Shown in pieces: positions 20,648 to 31,248 of a stretch of DNA of 41,456 nt (the first letter of the stretch is position 1; the number at the start of each line of letters is the position of its first letter). A program made the translations under genes and the position numbers. Source of the DNA: Blattamonas nauphoetae (lineage: Eukaryota; Preaxostyla; Oxymonadida); contig JARBJD010000490.1 of NCBI GenBank assembly GCA_033064195.1, positions 1-41,456 on the forward strand, in the 5' to 3' direction. A model generated the notes under the pieces. That model saw only the letters and a list, made by a program, of their open reading frames with translations, searched no databases and had not been told where the DNA came from.

Positions 20648-21019
20648 AGAAATGGAGGAAAGAACAAAGAAGGGAAAGAGTTTTCAAGGAGAGTAATCTG
20701 AGAGAACTGGTGTGATGCCGTTTCATAGTCATGGAGATTGAATTTCCCAGAATTTTGTGAATGATCGAATGTGATAGAGTTTAAAATCAGAATATAACGA
20801 AATAGTTCAACAACATGGGGAGAAATTTTGAGGTCATGCAAAATTTCGAGAATCCGAATCAGAAAACGAGACTAATCGCTATTGTTAGTGTTTAGTCTAA
20901 TTTCACGAGAATGACATCGAATGGTGTCTTCAACCAATCTTTGAGAATGGACCATTTATGTCTCGGCGGTGTGATGAGACGAGATTCGAAGAAGGGTATT
21001 CGAACTTTCTCATGCTATC

Positions 21020-22640
21020 AAAAAGTCTTCCCCAATTTCTCCTTAACCAGCCATCCGTTTTGATCTAAATAAAGTGCATTTAATTCGTAAAGAACTCGAC
21101 AAAACATGTTCAAAAAGACAAATTTTTTTCCAAAGACATTGTTGTCGAGAAAACATGGGATTTTTGAATCGTCCCAGAAACCCGGTTTTTTAAAAAATTT
21201 TTTATCAAAATGGGTAAAGCACCAAAAAAGTATCTAGAAGATGAATCATGACAATTGATACACTGATGGTTGAGATATAACCAGAACACACGAAAAATGC
21301 ATTTTCTGGAGGAGCCAGAAGCATGGCTATGGTGGTTTAGTGCATTTTGGTGCTTATATTTCACCGCTCTAAGCAAGAATTTCTCGTTCATCATCACGTT
21401 TGGAGTAATTTCTCAGACTGGGTGATAAATTTACTCGTTGATTGCTTTGCAGTTTTTAACTTATACAACGAATTAAATCTCAATGTTGGTTCTTTTCAAC
21501 TAATATCAGAAAGATATGGGTCGTTTGAAGGAAATAGATGATGGGGAATAGGTCCCATCAGCGGAAATGATAGTCCCCTGATAAACTCGGTTTTATCAAT
21601 TAAACTGAACAATAGCAGTATTTTTTTGCCAAGTGACAACAACTCTCCTCCTCATAGTATCCTGATAGACCCTTATATCGTACTGAAACTCATTCAAATT
21701 CCATTTCGCTCCATTCTCCTCTCCCCTCTCTCTTCTCACGAGGGTTGGTGAACGACTGTGTCGTTCCTGGCTTTGATTCAGATTGACGGGACAGAACTCT
21801 CAATTTGGCTAACCGCTCGGGTTCGAACAAATTACAGTTTTCATTGATCATTTCACTGCTTTTTCTTGACATAGACAATCTTTCTCAACTATTTTGGAGA
21901 AAAACACAGACACACAAGAGAGAATGGAAGGTAGAATGAAAGCAAAAATGATTTTAATGAGAGCTGGATGAGTCATCATCATTTTTTATTTCTCCTTTGG
22001 TACTACATTTTGTAGCTTTCTTCGCCTTTTTGCGAACCATGAAGCCCTCTTCGTGGATTTTCTGACTGTGATTGTTCCATGGGCAGAAGAGATGAAGATG
22101 ACTGTCGACATAACACAGATTGAGATAGATGGAATTTACCAGTTGCATGAGTACTCGCTGAAACGATTTATGAAAATTTGAGATTCGATCATCAAATAAC
22201 TGAAATAGAAAGCAGTTTCATTCAAATAAAACGGAATAAAGTCTCTCAAACTGTCTTATCTCCGGATGCTGATCACTTCAGTCTTCTTCCGCAATAGAAT
22301 GCCATTTTTTTTGTGAGTTTGACATGACAAGTTACAAATAAGTCAGCAGTCCGACCGACTGTAGTACCCTGCTTCCACAAATCGTCTTTTTCTAAAACCC
22401 ATATATTTGTGAAATTGTCTCAAAAGTGTTGTTTCTTTTTCTCCTTTCTCTGCAAAATTGTTTTTTCTCAGCTTTTTTGTGAAATGTAATCAATCGAAAA
22501 AGAATCGAGAAAAAAAGTCGTGACGATTGTGTCTTCTTGGACTGTCTTGGTGATCAACCCTGAATTTTGTTGTGGGTGATCCTCCTCAACCAGTCATCAT
22601 TTAGAGCTCCCGTTTCAAATCAAATAAAAAGCATCCAAAT
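21020..22640. other. Non-coding region
   Basis: AT-rich with no supported gene. Short frames (21347-21541 +, 21954-22148 -, 21690-21878 -) show no recognisable motif. A GATCAACCC motif lies at 22552-22560. The phrase TCGTCCCAG near 21160 recurs near 28940, hinting at an old dispersed repeat. Confidence 0.45.
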
Positions 22641-22651
22641 CGGTACAATGG

Positions 22652-23187
22652 TTGTTGAGATATTGGACAACGAGCGACCATGTCATCACCGATCCCATCT
22701 TTTTGGAGAAGAGGAGAGACCATATCAACGAGAAAAAGCGACCAAGTAGAAAGCACAACCAAGTAGCTGGGAATGACACACAGTTTGTGATTCATGGAAG
22801 GCAATCCGATGACGACTCCGATGAACCCGACACAGAAAGTGAGAATGAAGTGGACTGTATCTATAGTTTGTCTAAAGACGCAGATTTTGATGACTTTCTT
22901 GTAGAAAACTTGGTCATCGAACTCCTTCAACTCGACATCATTACACCAATCGGGAAGCGATTGAGAATTCCCAGTGAACGAGCGAAAGAAAACACTCTGT
23001 TGTCGATGTCGTTTGTATGAACATCATTGACACATCCAGACCCAAAAGTTCGGTCACAGCCGATACGGACTCGTCCAAACATGATGGTGAAAAGGTCTCA
23101 CTTTAAACACAACTGCAGAAAGCACGGTGGAGGCATCGTGATTCTCGACTCGGACAGCGATGAAGACACATCTGTCACCAACTGACA
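22652..23187 (+). pseudogene. Unrecognised acidic protein frame with one internal TGA
   Basis: One + frame of about 178 codons with a single in-frame TGA at 23018-23020. No ATG is visible near its left end, so its start is missing or lies in an unseen exon. It contains an acidic run (RQSDDDSDEPDTESENEVD, about 22800-22855), a leucine-rich helix-like segment (DDFLVENLVIELLQLDII) and, after the TGA, a basic stretch ending in CRKHGGGIVILDSDSDED. The IVIL-DSDSD end resembles a SUMO-interaction motif (hydrophobic core followed by acid), which is an inference from pattern only. It could be a host gene remnant or a transposon accessory gene. Confidence 0.35.
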
Positions 23188-23217
23188 CAAACGAGAAACA
23201 CATCTGTCACCAACTGA
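23167..23217. repeat. Two copies of a 19-bp phrase, 32 bp apart
   Basis: CACATCTGTCACCAACTGA occurs at about 23167-23185 and again 32 bp later, overlapping the stop of the acidic frame. Confidence 0.7.
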
Positions 23218-23219
23218 TT

Positions 23220-23500
23220 GATTCAAGTTGAAAGTCGAAGGGTCAGTGTGAAATCAGATGGTTCCATCTCATTCAATGCGCCTTAACTGAAGATCAAAAA
23301 AGAGTCAGTGGTGGCAAATGGAGTTCGAGTAGGGAGTGAACACAGCCTTGGTGACCTCTGAGCTGAAAGAGAGTTGTGGATATGTTGAGGCCCTGATGGC
23401 CAATCAGACAAGTCCAAATTGAAGAGGGGAAAATTATGCCGAGTAGATTGGTTGAGCTTGTTTCGCGTTTCATCTTGGAGAGGTACTACCAAAGGAAGGA
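23220..23500. other. Non-coding left flank of the DIRS element
   Basis: No gene supported. Borders the left end of the DIRS element at 23501. Confidence 0.45.
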
Positions 23501-23559
23501 TGTATTACCACACAGTGCTCTCGCTCAGCATGAGAGTGTTGACGTGTTAAGGGTCGGTG
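23501..23559. repeat. DIRS inverted terminal repeat (3' side)
   Basis: Starts TGTATTACCACACAGTGCTC. Its inner 40 bp or so is the complement of 28117-28160, and its outer 25 bp is complemented in the internal region at 23971-23997. Confidence 0.85.
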
Positions 23560-23964
23560 GATTGACACCGAGAAAGAAGCAATCGAATGAATCAAATTAT
23601 GTTATGAGAGTCTCCCTCGTTCAGGAGATGGTCTCATCAGATCAGTGCGTTGACTCCTAGGCTTAGCACTGATGTTCTCTGCTCCAAGGATGTTCTCTCT
23701 TGAAGGAGACAACACTGAGTGCTCTCGCGGAGGAAATTCAAGGCAGCTCCAGTGGATCCGAGGATACCAGACTGGAGGAGGCATTGCCTGGCTAGAGCGA
23801 GAATTAAAGAGAAATCGAACGGTTCAAGGAATCAGAAGAAATGAAGACTGAAACTGGTTGGTTGTTTAAAGAAAAGAGAAAGATGGGATGTGAGAAGACA
23901 AGAAGACAGTCGACGATGAGCTGGTTTTTGGGTGGAGTCGACCCGACGCCAGAGAAGCTGATGG

Positions 23965-25968
23965 CTACTCTGAGCGAGAGCACTGTGTGGTAATACAGGC
24001 TCCAGCTGAAGCGATGAGCCTGTTATCCACACAGGGCTCTCGCCTCAGCATGAGATCACAAGTCGGGAATTGCTTGTCTTGCTTGCCAGGGCCTACCGTG
24101 TCGTCCGGGTTCGGCAGCTTCAGTTGGTCAGCTATCCGAGTCTGTATGTTCGCTCTGTCCGCGACTCGGATGTTGTACCACGTCTGTGCGGCGGTTGAGT
24201 TGATATTCCACCCAGCCAAAGCGTTGATGTCGGCCCAGTCCATCTCCTGAACGGATCTGAGATATGAAATCATTGCGTGTTTGATAGTATAGCCTCCATA
24301 GATCGCTGGGAGTCCCAACTCTTGCAGGATTGATTTTGTCTCTTCTCGAATTCGCTGAATGGAAAGCCCTTGAAGAGTCGCTGCCTCAACCCAGACTGGC
24401 ATTGTTGGCGGGAGTGAGTCATGCTGGCAGTTCGCTTTTGAATTGAAAATGGAGAGGACCCGTTGTTGATGCTCTTGGAGTGCATGGAACGGCGAGATCG
24501 ATGTCTGACGAATGGATGTCACGGTTCGGTGGACTTTCATCTGGATATTTTGTTTCACTGAGACGAGGAGTTCAGCTCTTGGTGGCTCCACATCCAGCTT
24601 CCACGTCACTGCTCCCCACGTGAGTCTCTGCAGCTCAGCCTGTCGTAAGCAAGTGAATGCCATGACCAAGGCAAGAGTTCTCCTCTGCTGTTGAACAAAA
24701 TCCACCTCAGATTGCCATCTGCTCTCACCAGCCCATTTGAACAGTAATTCGACGTCCCACATGATGTCATATTTCCTTTTTGGTGGAGCTGTGGTCCTCT
24801 TGTTGATTTCCTTCTGACATTTCTTCCATGTGGGAGAGTCTTCGCGAATAGTCTTTGGGTTGAGGAGACACAAAGTGGAGCGAACAGTTGTAGCGATGTC
24901 CATTGTGGACTTCTTCTCTCCGAACTGATCGAACAACCAGTTCGTGAAGTTTAACATGTGAGCTTCGACTCCTTCGCCGTGAACGAACTCCTCGTCAGAG
25001 ATTCCCCGTTCGTCCGCAAACTCGTCTAACAACGTGAACGCTCTCCTCCACTTCCTTCGAGCGTCGCGGGATTGTGGAAGGAATCTGTCTGCTGCCTTCT
25101 CGTCTATCTTGGCTACAACTCTGAGTTGACAAAAGAAGTGTTCTCCGGCTTCGTTCTGATCTGATGGAAACCGACTCCCACCAGTCCTGGTGGGAGTCTT
25201 TGTCTTCCTTCCTCTGAGTCTTCTGGAGTCGAGTTCTGACCTGTCATCCTCATTATCGTCTCGTACGATCCGAGCGTTCGGCGAGTCGGGCACAGCTGGT
25301 GGAACAGGTGTGTCCAGGACTGGCCTTCCCAACTGGGAACAACGAGCACCGCTTGGCATGATGAGTGTTGCAGCTTCCGGAGGACCTTGCCGATGAGTCG
25401 GATGGGAGGGTGGATCCACAGTTTCTTTCCCTCCCAGTCCTGAACCAGTGCGTCTGTCGCTGTCGCTTCTGGCTCGCTGTTGAGCGACCAGTACACTTCG
25501 AGAAGGCGGGTCTCTCGGGACGCAAATGCGTCCACTTCTGGTCTCCATTCCAGCTCGGAGACTAGCTGATGGAAGATCGCTGGGAGGATCTGGTACTCTC
25601 CCAACGGGTGGAGGCGACTGAGAGAGTCTGCCACGACGTTGTTCACTCCTTTTACGTGTTCCACCTCCACTATCGATATTCCTGTCTTCGCGCAACGCGA
25701 CCAAACTGCTGTTGTCGGCGAGAGGAGGTTCCTTCCTGCCTTCCACTTCTGCAAGTTGAACTTTGTTGTTGTATTGTCTGTTCGCACTTTCAGATTGGAT
25801 ATGTTCTCTCTCTTCAGAATGTGTCTTGACATCTTGACCGCTCGCTCCACCGCCATTGTCTCCTTTACGTTGATTGAGTGTGGGAGTGTCTTGGTTGACC
25901 ATTGACCGAACATCGGAACCGAGTGATTCTTCCACTCGAGCACTGCCCCCACCCCTTCTCTGAGGCAT
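23965..25968 (-). CDS. DIRS tyrosine recombinase region
   Basis: 667 codons, overlapping the polymerase region as in other DIRS elements. The first half is a charged, probably disordered stretch. The second half is a tyrosine recombinase: an N-terminal helical domain (WRRAFTLLDEFADE, about 25040-25080), then the catalytic domain with AFTCLRQAELQRLTWGAV (arginine box), YTIKHAMISYLRSVQ (second box) and a terminal TWYNIRVADR segment. The recombinase, rather than an integrase, inserts the circular DNA. Part of the fossil element. Confidence 0.85.
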   Translation of the reverse strand: MPQRRGGGSARVEESLGSDVRSMVNQDTPTLNQRKGDNGGGASGQDVKTHSEEREHIQSESANRQYNNKVQLAEVEGRKEPPLADNSSLVALREDRNIDSGGGTRKRSEQRRGRLSQSPPPVGRVPDPPSDLPSASLRAGMETRSGRICVPRDPPSRSVLVAQQRARSDSDRRTGSGLGGKETVDPPSHPTHRQGPPEAATLIMPSGARCSQLGRPVLDTPVPPAVPDSPNARIVRDDNEDDRSELDSRRLRGRKTKTPTRTGGSRFPSDQNEAGEHFFCQLRVVAKIDEKAADRFLPQSRDARRKWRRAFTLLDEFADERGISDEEFVHGEGVEAHMLNFTNWLFDQFGEKKSTMDIATTVRSTLCLLNPKTIREDSPTWKKCQKEINKRTTAPPKRKYDIMWDVELLFKWAGESRWQSEVDFVQQQRRTLALVMAFTCLRQAELQRLTWGAVTWKLDVEPPRAELLVSVKQNIQMKVHRTVTSIRQTSISPFHALQEHQQRVLSIFNSKANCQHDSLPPTMPVWVEAATLQGLSIQRIREETKSILQELGLPAIYGGYTIKHAMISYLRSVQEMDWADINALAGWNINSTAAQTWYNIRVADRANIQTRIADQLKLPNPDDTVGPGKQDKQFPTCDLMLRREPCVDNRLIASAGACITTQCSRSE
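23971..24054. repeat. DIRS internal complementary region
   Basis: GAGCGAGAGCACTGTGTGG mirrors the outer edge of the left terminal repeat. The adjoining AGGCTCCAGCTGAAGCGATG and following bases mirror the outer edge of the right one. In DIRS elements this region templates joining of the ends into a circle. It overlaps the 3' end of the recombinase frame, as is usual. Confidence 0.88.
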
Positions 25969-27073
25969 CTGTTGTCAGGCAGGCTTGATGTGATGGTGGT
26001 ACTATTAGCTGTGGTCTGTTCCGCTTGAGTGCTGTGGTCCAGAATGAAAGATCTCCCAAGACTGACGGGTTCAGACGACAGGATCCGTTCCATCCCGTCA
26101 GTCTTAGTCCTCTCTGAAGTGTTCGATGTAATGCCCCCAGATACAGAGAGGACTGATTGTGTTGTGGGTGAAGTGAATTCAGTTTCCCGATTAGTTTGGC
26201 GAGCGATCGGTTTGTCACCTTCTTCCGTCCGAGTGCGAGGGACACAGTCTTTGAAGTAGCTTTGATATACGCTGATTGTTTTGCTGGTGGTGTTCTGAAG
26301 GTGCTCTCCTTCAAGTCGAGACTCCATCCCAGGTAGTCTAGCTGTTGGGTTGGTTTCAGAATCAACTTGTCCTCTGCCACCAACCAACCCAAGTCTTTCA
26401 AGAACTGCAACACTTCCAACGTGACAGCACTGAGGTGTGTGGGGTTCTGGTGGAGAAGGATGATGTCGTCCATGTATGCCAAAACTCGCAGGTTCCACTG
26501 TTGACGGATGTGGACTATTGCTGGACGGAGGATTTTGGTGAACACGCGCGGGGCATGCTTGACTCCAAAAGGCATCGTCTGATAGAGATAATCTCTGTTC
26601 TGAAATCTGAAACCCAGGAAGCGTTGAAATTCCGGCTGAACATCCACGTGATGAAAGGCTTGTTTGATGTCGATCACAGTGGCAAAGTCGTTTGCTTGTA
26701 TCATCTGTCTCAGCGTTGAGAAGTCCTCGAAGCGAAAACTCCGATCTTTGATTTCCTCGTTTAGTTGCGAACAATCGAGAATTTTGCGGTACGTTCCGTC
26801 CTTCTTCGGTATCATAAACGTCTTGTTCCACCACAGAACTTCTCCGGTGGTGGCTTCCCTGACAACGGCTGTCTGCATCTCCTTCTTCAATTCTTGGCTG
26901 AACAGATGTTCTAGACGGGATGACGCTGAGAATGGATGAGGTGAAGCTGTCCCGATGAGCCTCGTCTCGCTGTTCGGCGTCTTCCACTCCCCAAACATTC
27001 CTTTTGTAACTCTCTTGTCGCCACCGATTGCTCGCCATCGTTCCAACTGTGTCTTCAGTCTGTGTTTCATCAT
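25113..27073 (-). CDS. DIRS reverse transcriptase and RNase H region
   Basis: The reverse transcriptase part shows NKTFMIPKKDGTYRKILDC, the DIKQAFHHVDV palm motif and LAYMDDIILLHQ (the YMDD-type active site). It is followed by the RNase H start LTTDASEKGWG and, further on, VRTDNTTTKF and a GVNNVVADSLSR segment, then the W-x-P-x-V-D-AFASRETR domain usually found after RNase H in DIRS. This is the polymerase region of the element. The region appears to carry about one break, so I treat it as a fossil without describing the change. Confidence 0.85.
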
Positions 27074-27096
27074 TGGAAGGCGTTGGGTTGGAACGA

Positions 27097-28101
27097 CTAC
27101 TGTGGTTTGCGACTCCCAGGTGGCTTGTTGAGGGGACGATATGATCTGTAGCTTCGGTTGGGCCGGGGATGGAAGTTGGCTTGGTTGTCTTCCATCCCCT
27201 CCCCTCGAAAAAAGTCAGTGTCGTGGCGCACACTCGTGAGTACTTGCGGCTCTCCAACTTCGGTTTGGATCTCAAGTGCTTGGGCAACATCCGTCCAGTT
27301 CTTATTCCGCAGATATCGCTGAGCCTGAACTTTTGTAGCAGCATCTGCGACACAGCACGTGACTTGCGTCCATTGTCGTAGTAGTTCATCAGGTACTTCT
27401 ATTCTTTTCATGCTAACGAGCAATTCAGACAAGGCTGAGAGGGCGACGAGAAGGCTGTCTACTGCCGACTTAGCAATAGTGTCAATCTTTCCAGGCATGT
27501 CGTTGGGGCGAAGGGCGTCTTTTGTCTTGCTGGCGATTTTGAATGCCGGGCGGAGATACTCAGTTGATCCTCTGACTTCATCTAGGACTTCTGCTGGGAG
27601 TGTCGATGATAGCCAATCGAGAGAAAACTTTGGGATGTACATCTGAATCAATTTCTGCGACGTTAAGGCGAAGCTGCGTAGATTCTGATGTGGTTGAGAT
27701 GGGACAAGCTGCAAGCGAGTGTCCGACTCCGAAAAGTCACTGTTGTAATCGATCTGTGTTGATCCATCGGCCTTTCTTTTGTGTTTTACTTTCTTTTGAA
27801 TCTGTGTGGGCTTCGGAGGGAGACGCTTTCGTTTCTCCAACAGAAGTTGTGATGTCTTCTCATCTGAGCTATCGGAGTTGGAGTCGGAATCGATGAGCCT
27901 TTCTCGTTCATTCCTTCTGTTTTGATGCCTGGGTTCAGTCTTTTCCTTATTTTCTCCAACAATACTGTGCAAAACTGTTGCAAATGTGGCTGCAAAATGT
28001 TCGACGGCGGGGCCAACCCAGGCTGGTGGGTCCTCAGCGGGGGTTGTCCGGCTGTCGTTTCCGGTTTGTTGCAATGATTTGTTTGTGAATTCGTGATTCA
28101 T
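27097..28101 (-). CDS. DIRS gag-like region
   Basis: First frame of the DIRS element, 334 codons from an ATG just inside the terminal repeat. Acidic and serine-rich in the first third with a basic KKVKHKRKAD patch, then helical sequence. This position and composition fit the gag-like ORF1 of DIRS elements; the sequence itself has no motif I can name. Its end overlaps the next frame. Part of a fossil element. Confidence 0.7.
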   Translation of the reverse strand: MNHEFTNKSLQQTGNDSRTTPAEDPPAWVGPAVEHFAATFATVLHSIVGENKEKTEPRHQNRRNERERLIDSDSNSDSSDEKTSQLLLEKRKRLPPKPTQIQKKVKHKRKADGSTQIDYNSDFSESDTRLQLVPSQPHQNLRSFALTSQKLIQMYIPKFSLDWLSSTLPAEVLDEVRGSTEYLRPAFKIASKTKDALRPNDMPGKIDTIAKSAVDSLLVALSALSELLVSMKRIEVPDELLRQWTQVTCCVADAATKVQAQRYLRNKNWTDVAQALEIQTEVGEPQVLTSVRHDTDFFRGEGMEDNQANFHPRPNRSYRSYRPLNKPPGSRKPQ

Positions 28102-28116
28102 TCGAGGTGTTTGATC

Positions 28117-28199
28117 TACCGACCCTTAACACGTCAACACTCTCATGCTGAGCGAGAGCCCTGTGTGGATAACAGGCTCATCGCTTCAGCTGGAGCCTG
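28117..28199. repeat. DIRS inverted terminal repeat (5' side)
   Basis: Contains the shared terminal-repeat core, and beyond it an outer part ending GCTTCAGCTGGAGCCTG that reappears complemented in the internal complementary region. It lies immediately upstream of the gag-like frame. Confidence 0.85.
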
Positions 28200-29284
28200 A
28201 ATCTCGGACTTTTATCATAAGGGTTGATCATTAGTGAGTTTCCATAGGTTGGCAAGTTACACAAAACACGAGGAAATGGCAGATCAAACTTATGAAATGG
28301 AAAAGTATACATGAGTGACACGCAGACTTGTGAAATGTCCAATCGGACGACTGGTAGCTCTAATCTGATCATTGCTATTTCATCACGATATTTTTGTAAT
28401 TTATACTCGCTTTTAGACCGTTTCACCACTCTTTTCTGACGATTTCTCTAATTGTGACTTGAAAAGTAAAAATGGGGGAGATCAAAACGAAATAGCAATA
28501 AAAAAGAAGATTCTCAGTCAAACTGTGTCTCTATCTCAGAGGATGTTGTGAGATTAGATTGTTTGGAATCTAGACTTTCTCCCCAACCGAGGATCAAGCG
28601 AAGTTCTCTGGTCCGATCGACCCTTACATCGTCTTCTCGACCACTTCATCTCATTATCCACAAAACCATTTCTCTTGAAACATATTTTTCCAAAAAATCT
28701 CATGACAAACAGTGAATTGGAGGATTTGACGACAATATTTCGAGAGTGCCTCATATCGCCATTCGGGAAAATACACACATTTTTTGATACTTTTTGGAAT
28801 CATTTCTCCACGACCAGACGTCCGTTTTGTACCGAAGAAAAAGCGTTTTAATCGTATATATATCGTTCAAAGACACTCAAAAAAACAAAAAATTCCCATG
28901 AAATTTTTCTGGGCGAAAAATAGCGTTTTTTCACATCGTCCCAGATACCCATTTTTTTTGACATTTTTTTCCAAAATTCATTTCACCAAAAAAAACGATT
29001 CTACAAAAAATAACCTCAAAATCAGTTCACAGGTTGTGAAGGTATTGCCGAAACACTTTTTTATTGGGAAAAACGGGGTATTTAGACGTTTTCTCGGAAT
29101 GGAATCGAGATATTATTCTAAAAATTTGATTTTTTATCTAGTTGGTCCATTATGGTCCCACACCGAAAAGAGCGTGGATAATTGATTGTCTTGGAATCTT
29201 GACGCCACTAAAAGCAGCATCCAATTGAGAGAAATCCCTTCTTCGCACCAACTTCGTGCAAACTCCCAGTGAGAGAGATCAGAC
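28200..29284. other. Non-coding region right of the DIRS element
   Basis: AT-rich, without a supported gene. It holds GGGTTGATC at 28221-28229 (about 20 bp outside the DIRS end) and phrases shared with 17.87 kb and 21.1 kb. Confidence 0.45.
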
Positions 29285-30700
29285 ATGAAGAAAGGACGGC
29301 ACCTTCACGATAAATTAACAATGCCACCGCCATCAAAGCAGGGCATGACATTGAATGAGAAACAAGTATTCCGACAGTTCATCCTTGAACATACACATGA
29401 GAACAGTGAATGTCAAAGAGTGGATGTATCGAAGGAGGAGAAGTTGATGCAGGGCCAAGTTCTATTGGAAAATCAGAAAAAAACTTGGGGGACACTTCAA
29501 GAGGAAACACACCTCTCAATGTCCAATTCCACATTCCTTCAGAACATCAAAGGAATCAAAAAAGCGAAGCGGCGGACGGATGTTTGTCCTGATTGTGAGA
29601 GACATCAGTGGCTGAGAAGAGAAGAAAAAATGAGAGAGAAAAAACGAACCGTTTGAGGACATACTGAGAGTTGAGATGGGTTCACTTGCCGTTCATGTCA
29701 TTGAAGGGAAGGAGCCACGTCAAAGAATCACCGCAACAGTGGAAAATTTTCAATAAAACCAAGTCTTCCTGATTGCAGATTTGATAGAAAACAACAAGAT
29801 ACCTCTTGTCAAGGATCAGACACAGAAAGATTTCTTTTCGAAGCAACAAGTGACACTTTTAGGAGTGGTTGTCAACAAGAAGTTGAACGGAGTGACAATC
29901 AAACATTTGTGATCGAGACACTCGACGAAGTGCTGCGCCATATCAATCTTGATCGGACCCAACATTTAATTGTCATATCAGACTTCGGTCATCATTTCCG
30001 CTCGAAAACGCTTGTCTCCTATCTCTTCGACGAACTTCTGGAGGAACACCCACCACTGTCAACAGAAATTCTCACTGGTGTCGTATCCCACAATCTAGCA
30101 GAAACTCCAATTTCAACACTTCCCGACGTGATCACAATCTTGGAATTGGGTGTTTTTTTTCGAGACTCGACCCCCTCTTTTTTGACACAATCCGACTTAT
30201 ACCATATTGATCAAGAAGTGAGAGGTGAGAAAAGTTTAGTTTTTCAATGGTTCGGGTTGCTGGGTTACAACAGTTTTATCTTTTGGGTGGATCACGTCAA
30301 TTCTGAAATTGTTCAGCGATCTCAATTCACATCAATGAAAGTAGTATAAATGATGAACAAAATGACGATAGAATCAGTAGTAACAATGGAAAGAACTCTT
30401 CGCAGCATGATCTTCCTTCTCTAAATCACTCTCTGCTGCCAAATGTCACTTGTGGTTTTCTGTTCCCTCATTTTGCTTTCATTACTTCTGGTGTTGTTGG
30501 GTCTGAAATAGTAGATGAGGTGGGCTGAATGCGTAGAGCTAGAATCAGTGTCCTGACCTTCATTTGGAGAGGGAGGAGGAGAACGGATAAGAGGTGTTAA
30601 TTCGTGATGTTGACGGTTTGAATTTTCAGGATGGTGAGAGATCTTGGAGAGAGATGAGGGACAGGTGTGTGGAGAAACAGATTTGAAGTGGCGGAAAGAT

Positions 30701-30788
30701 TGGGATGAACAGAGTGGGAGGAACGAGTGGGATGAACAGAGTGGGAGGAACAGAGTGGGATGAACAGAGTGGGAGGAACGAGTGGGAT
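30701..30788. repeat. 27-bp minisatellite, three units
   Basis: Three units of GGGATGAACAGAGTGGGAGG plus a short tail (AACGAGT or AACAGAGT) in tandem. The surrounding 30.6-31.4 kb is G-rich on the + strand. Confidence 0.85.
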
Positions 30789-31248
30789 AGGTTGTGTTGG
30801 ATGTGCTATGGGTGAACTGGGTGAATAGTGGCAGAAAGAAACATCAACAGCATCGCAATCCTTGTTTGTCTCTATTTGTTGGATGGATCACTAGACTGAT
30901 GGGAACGGAGAGTTCGGGTGCGAGAGAGGAGTTGGAGTAGGCAGTGGATTCAGAAGTGGATATGGGAGGAGTGGTGGTTGTGGGAGGATGGAAAGAGTGA
31001 CGTGGCAGATGAGTCTGAGTTGTGTGAGCGGTGGTTGAAGAAGGCCACGGTTGAGAGGAGTGTGTCGAATGAGGTTAGTGTCACAGACTCTCTCATCGAA
31101 TTGTTGCAATCAGCCTCAACGAAGGGACAAACAGACTCAGTCCCATATGAATCACGACAACTTTCACCACCACTGTTGTTCAAAACTCTTCCTTCTGCGT
31201 CATTTGCTATGAGACATGATGAAGAACGACCACGATGATTTTGCACTG

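Larger units (their letters stand above)
19702..21019. mobile_element. R-family element, about 1.3 kb, with 140-bp inverted arms
   Basis: The left arm 19702-19842 (starting AAAGTTCGAATAC) and right arm 20879-21019 are inverted copies of the same unit, matching through GTTTCACGAGAAT and on to the inner phrase ATTGTTAGTG. The interior contains a pogo-type helix-turn-helix relic (20059-20274), which suggests an internally deleted member of a pogo-like family whose ends are the R repeats. No clear target duplication was found. Confidence 0.55.
23501..28199 (-). mobile_element. DIRS retroelement, structurally near-complete fossil
   Basis: About 4.7 kb, read on the minus strand. Inverted terminal repeats lie at 23501-23559 and 28117-28199, sharing GCATGAGAGTGTTGACGTGT. 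An internal complementary region at about 23971-24054 is the complement of the outer edge of one terminal repeat joined to the outer edge of the other, with the junction near 23996. This is the diagnostic DIRS-1 arrangement. Order from the right: gag-like, reverse transcriptase, RNase H and downstream domain, and tyrosine recombinase, with overlapping frames as the family uses. The ends look whole; the coding part shows about one break. Likely young, given the agreement between internal region and terminal repeats. Confidence 0.92.

Noticed and set aside
21818-21828. GGTTCGAAC, resembling a tRNA T-arm
   Set aside because: No matching acceptor, D or anticodon arms could be folded around it.
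23436-23660. Gene spanning the left DIRS border
   Set aside because: The frame runs from flank into the DIRS terminal repeat and has no motif; it is fortuitous.
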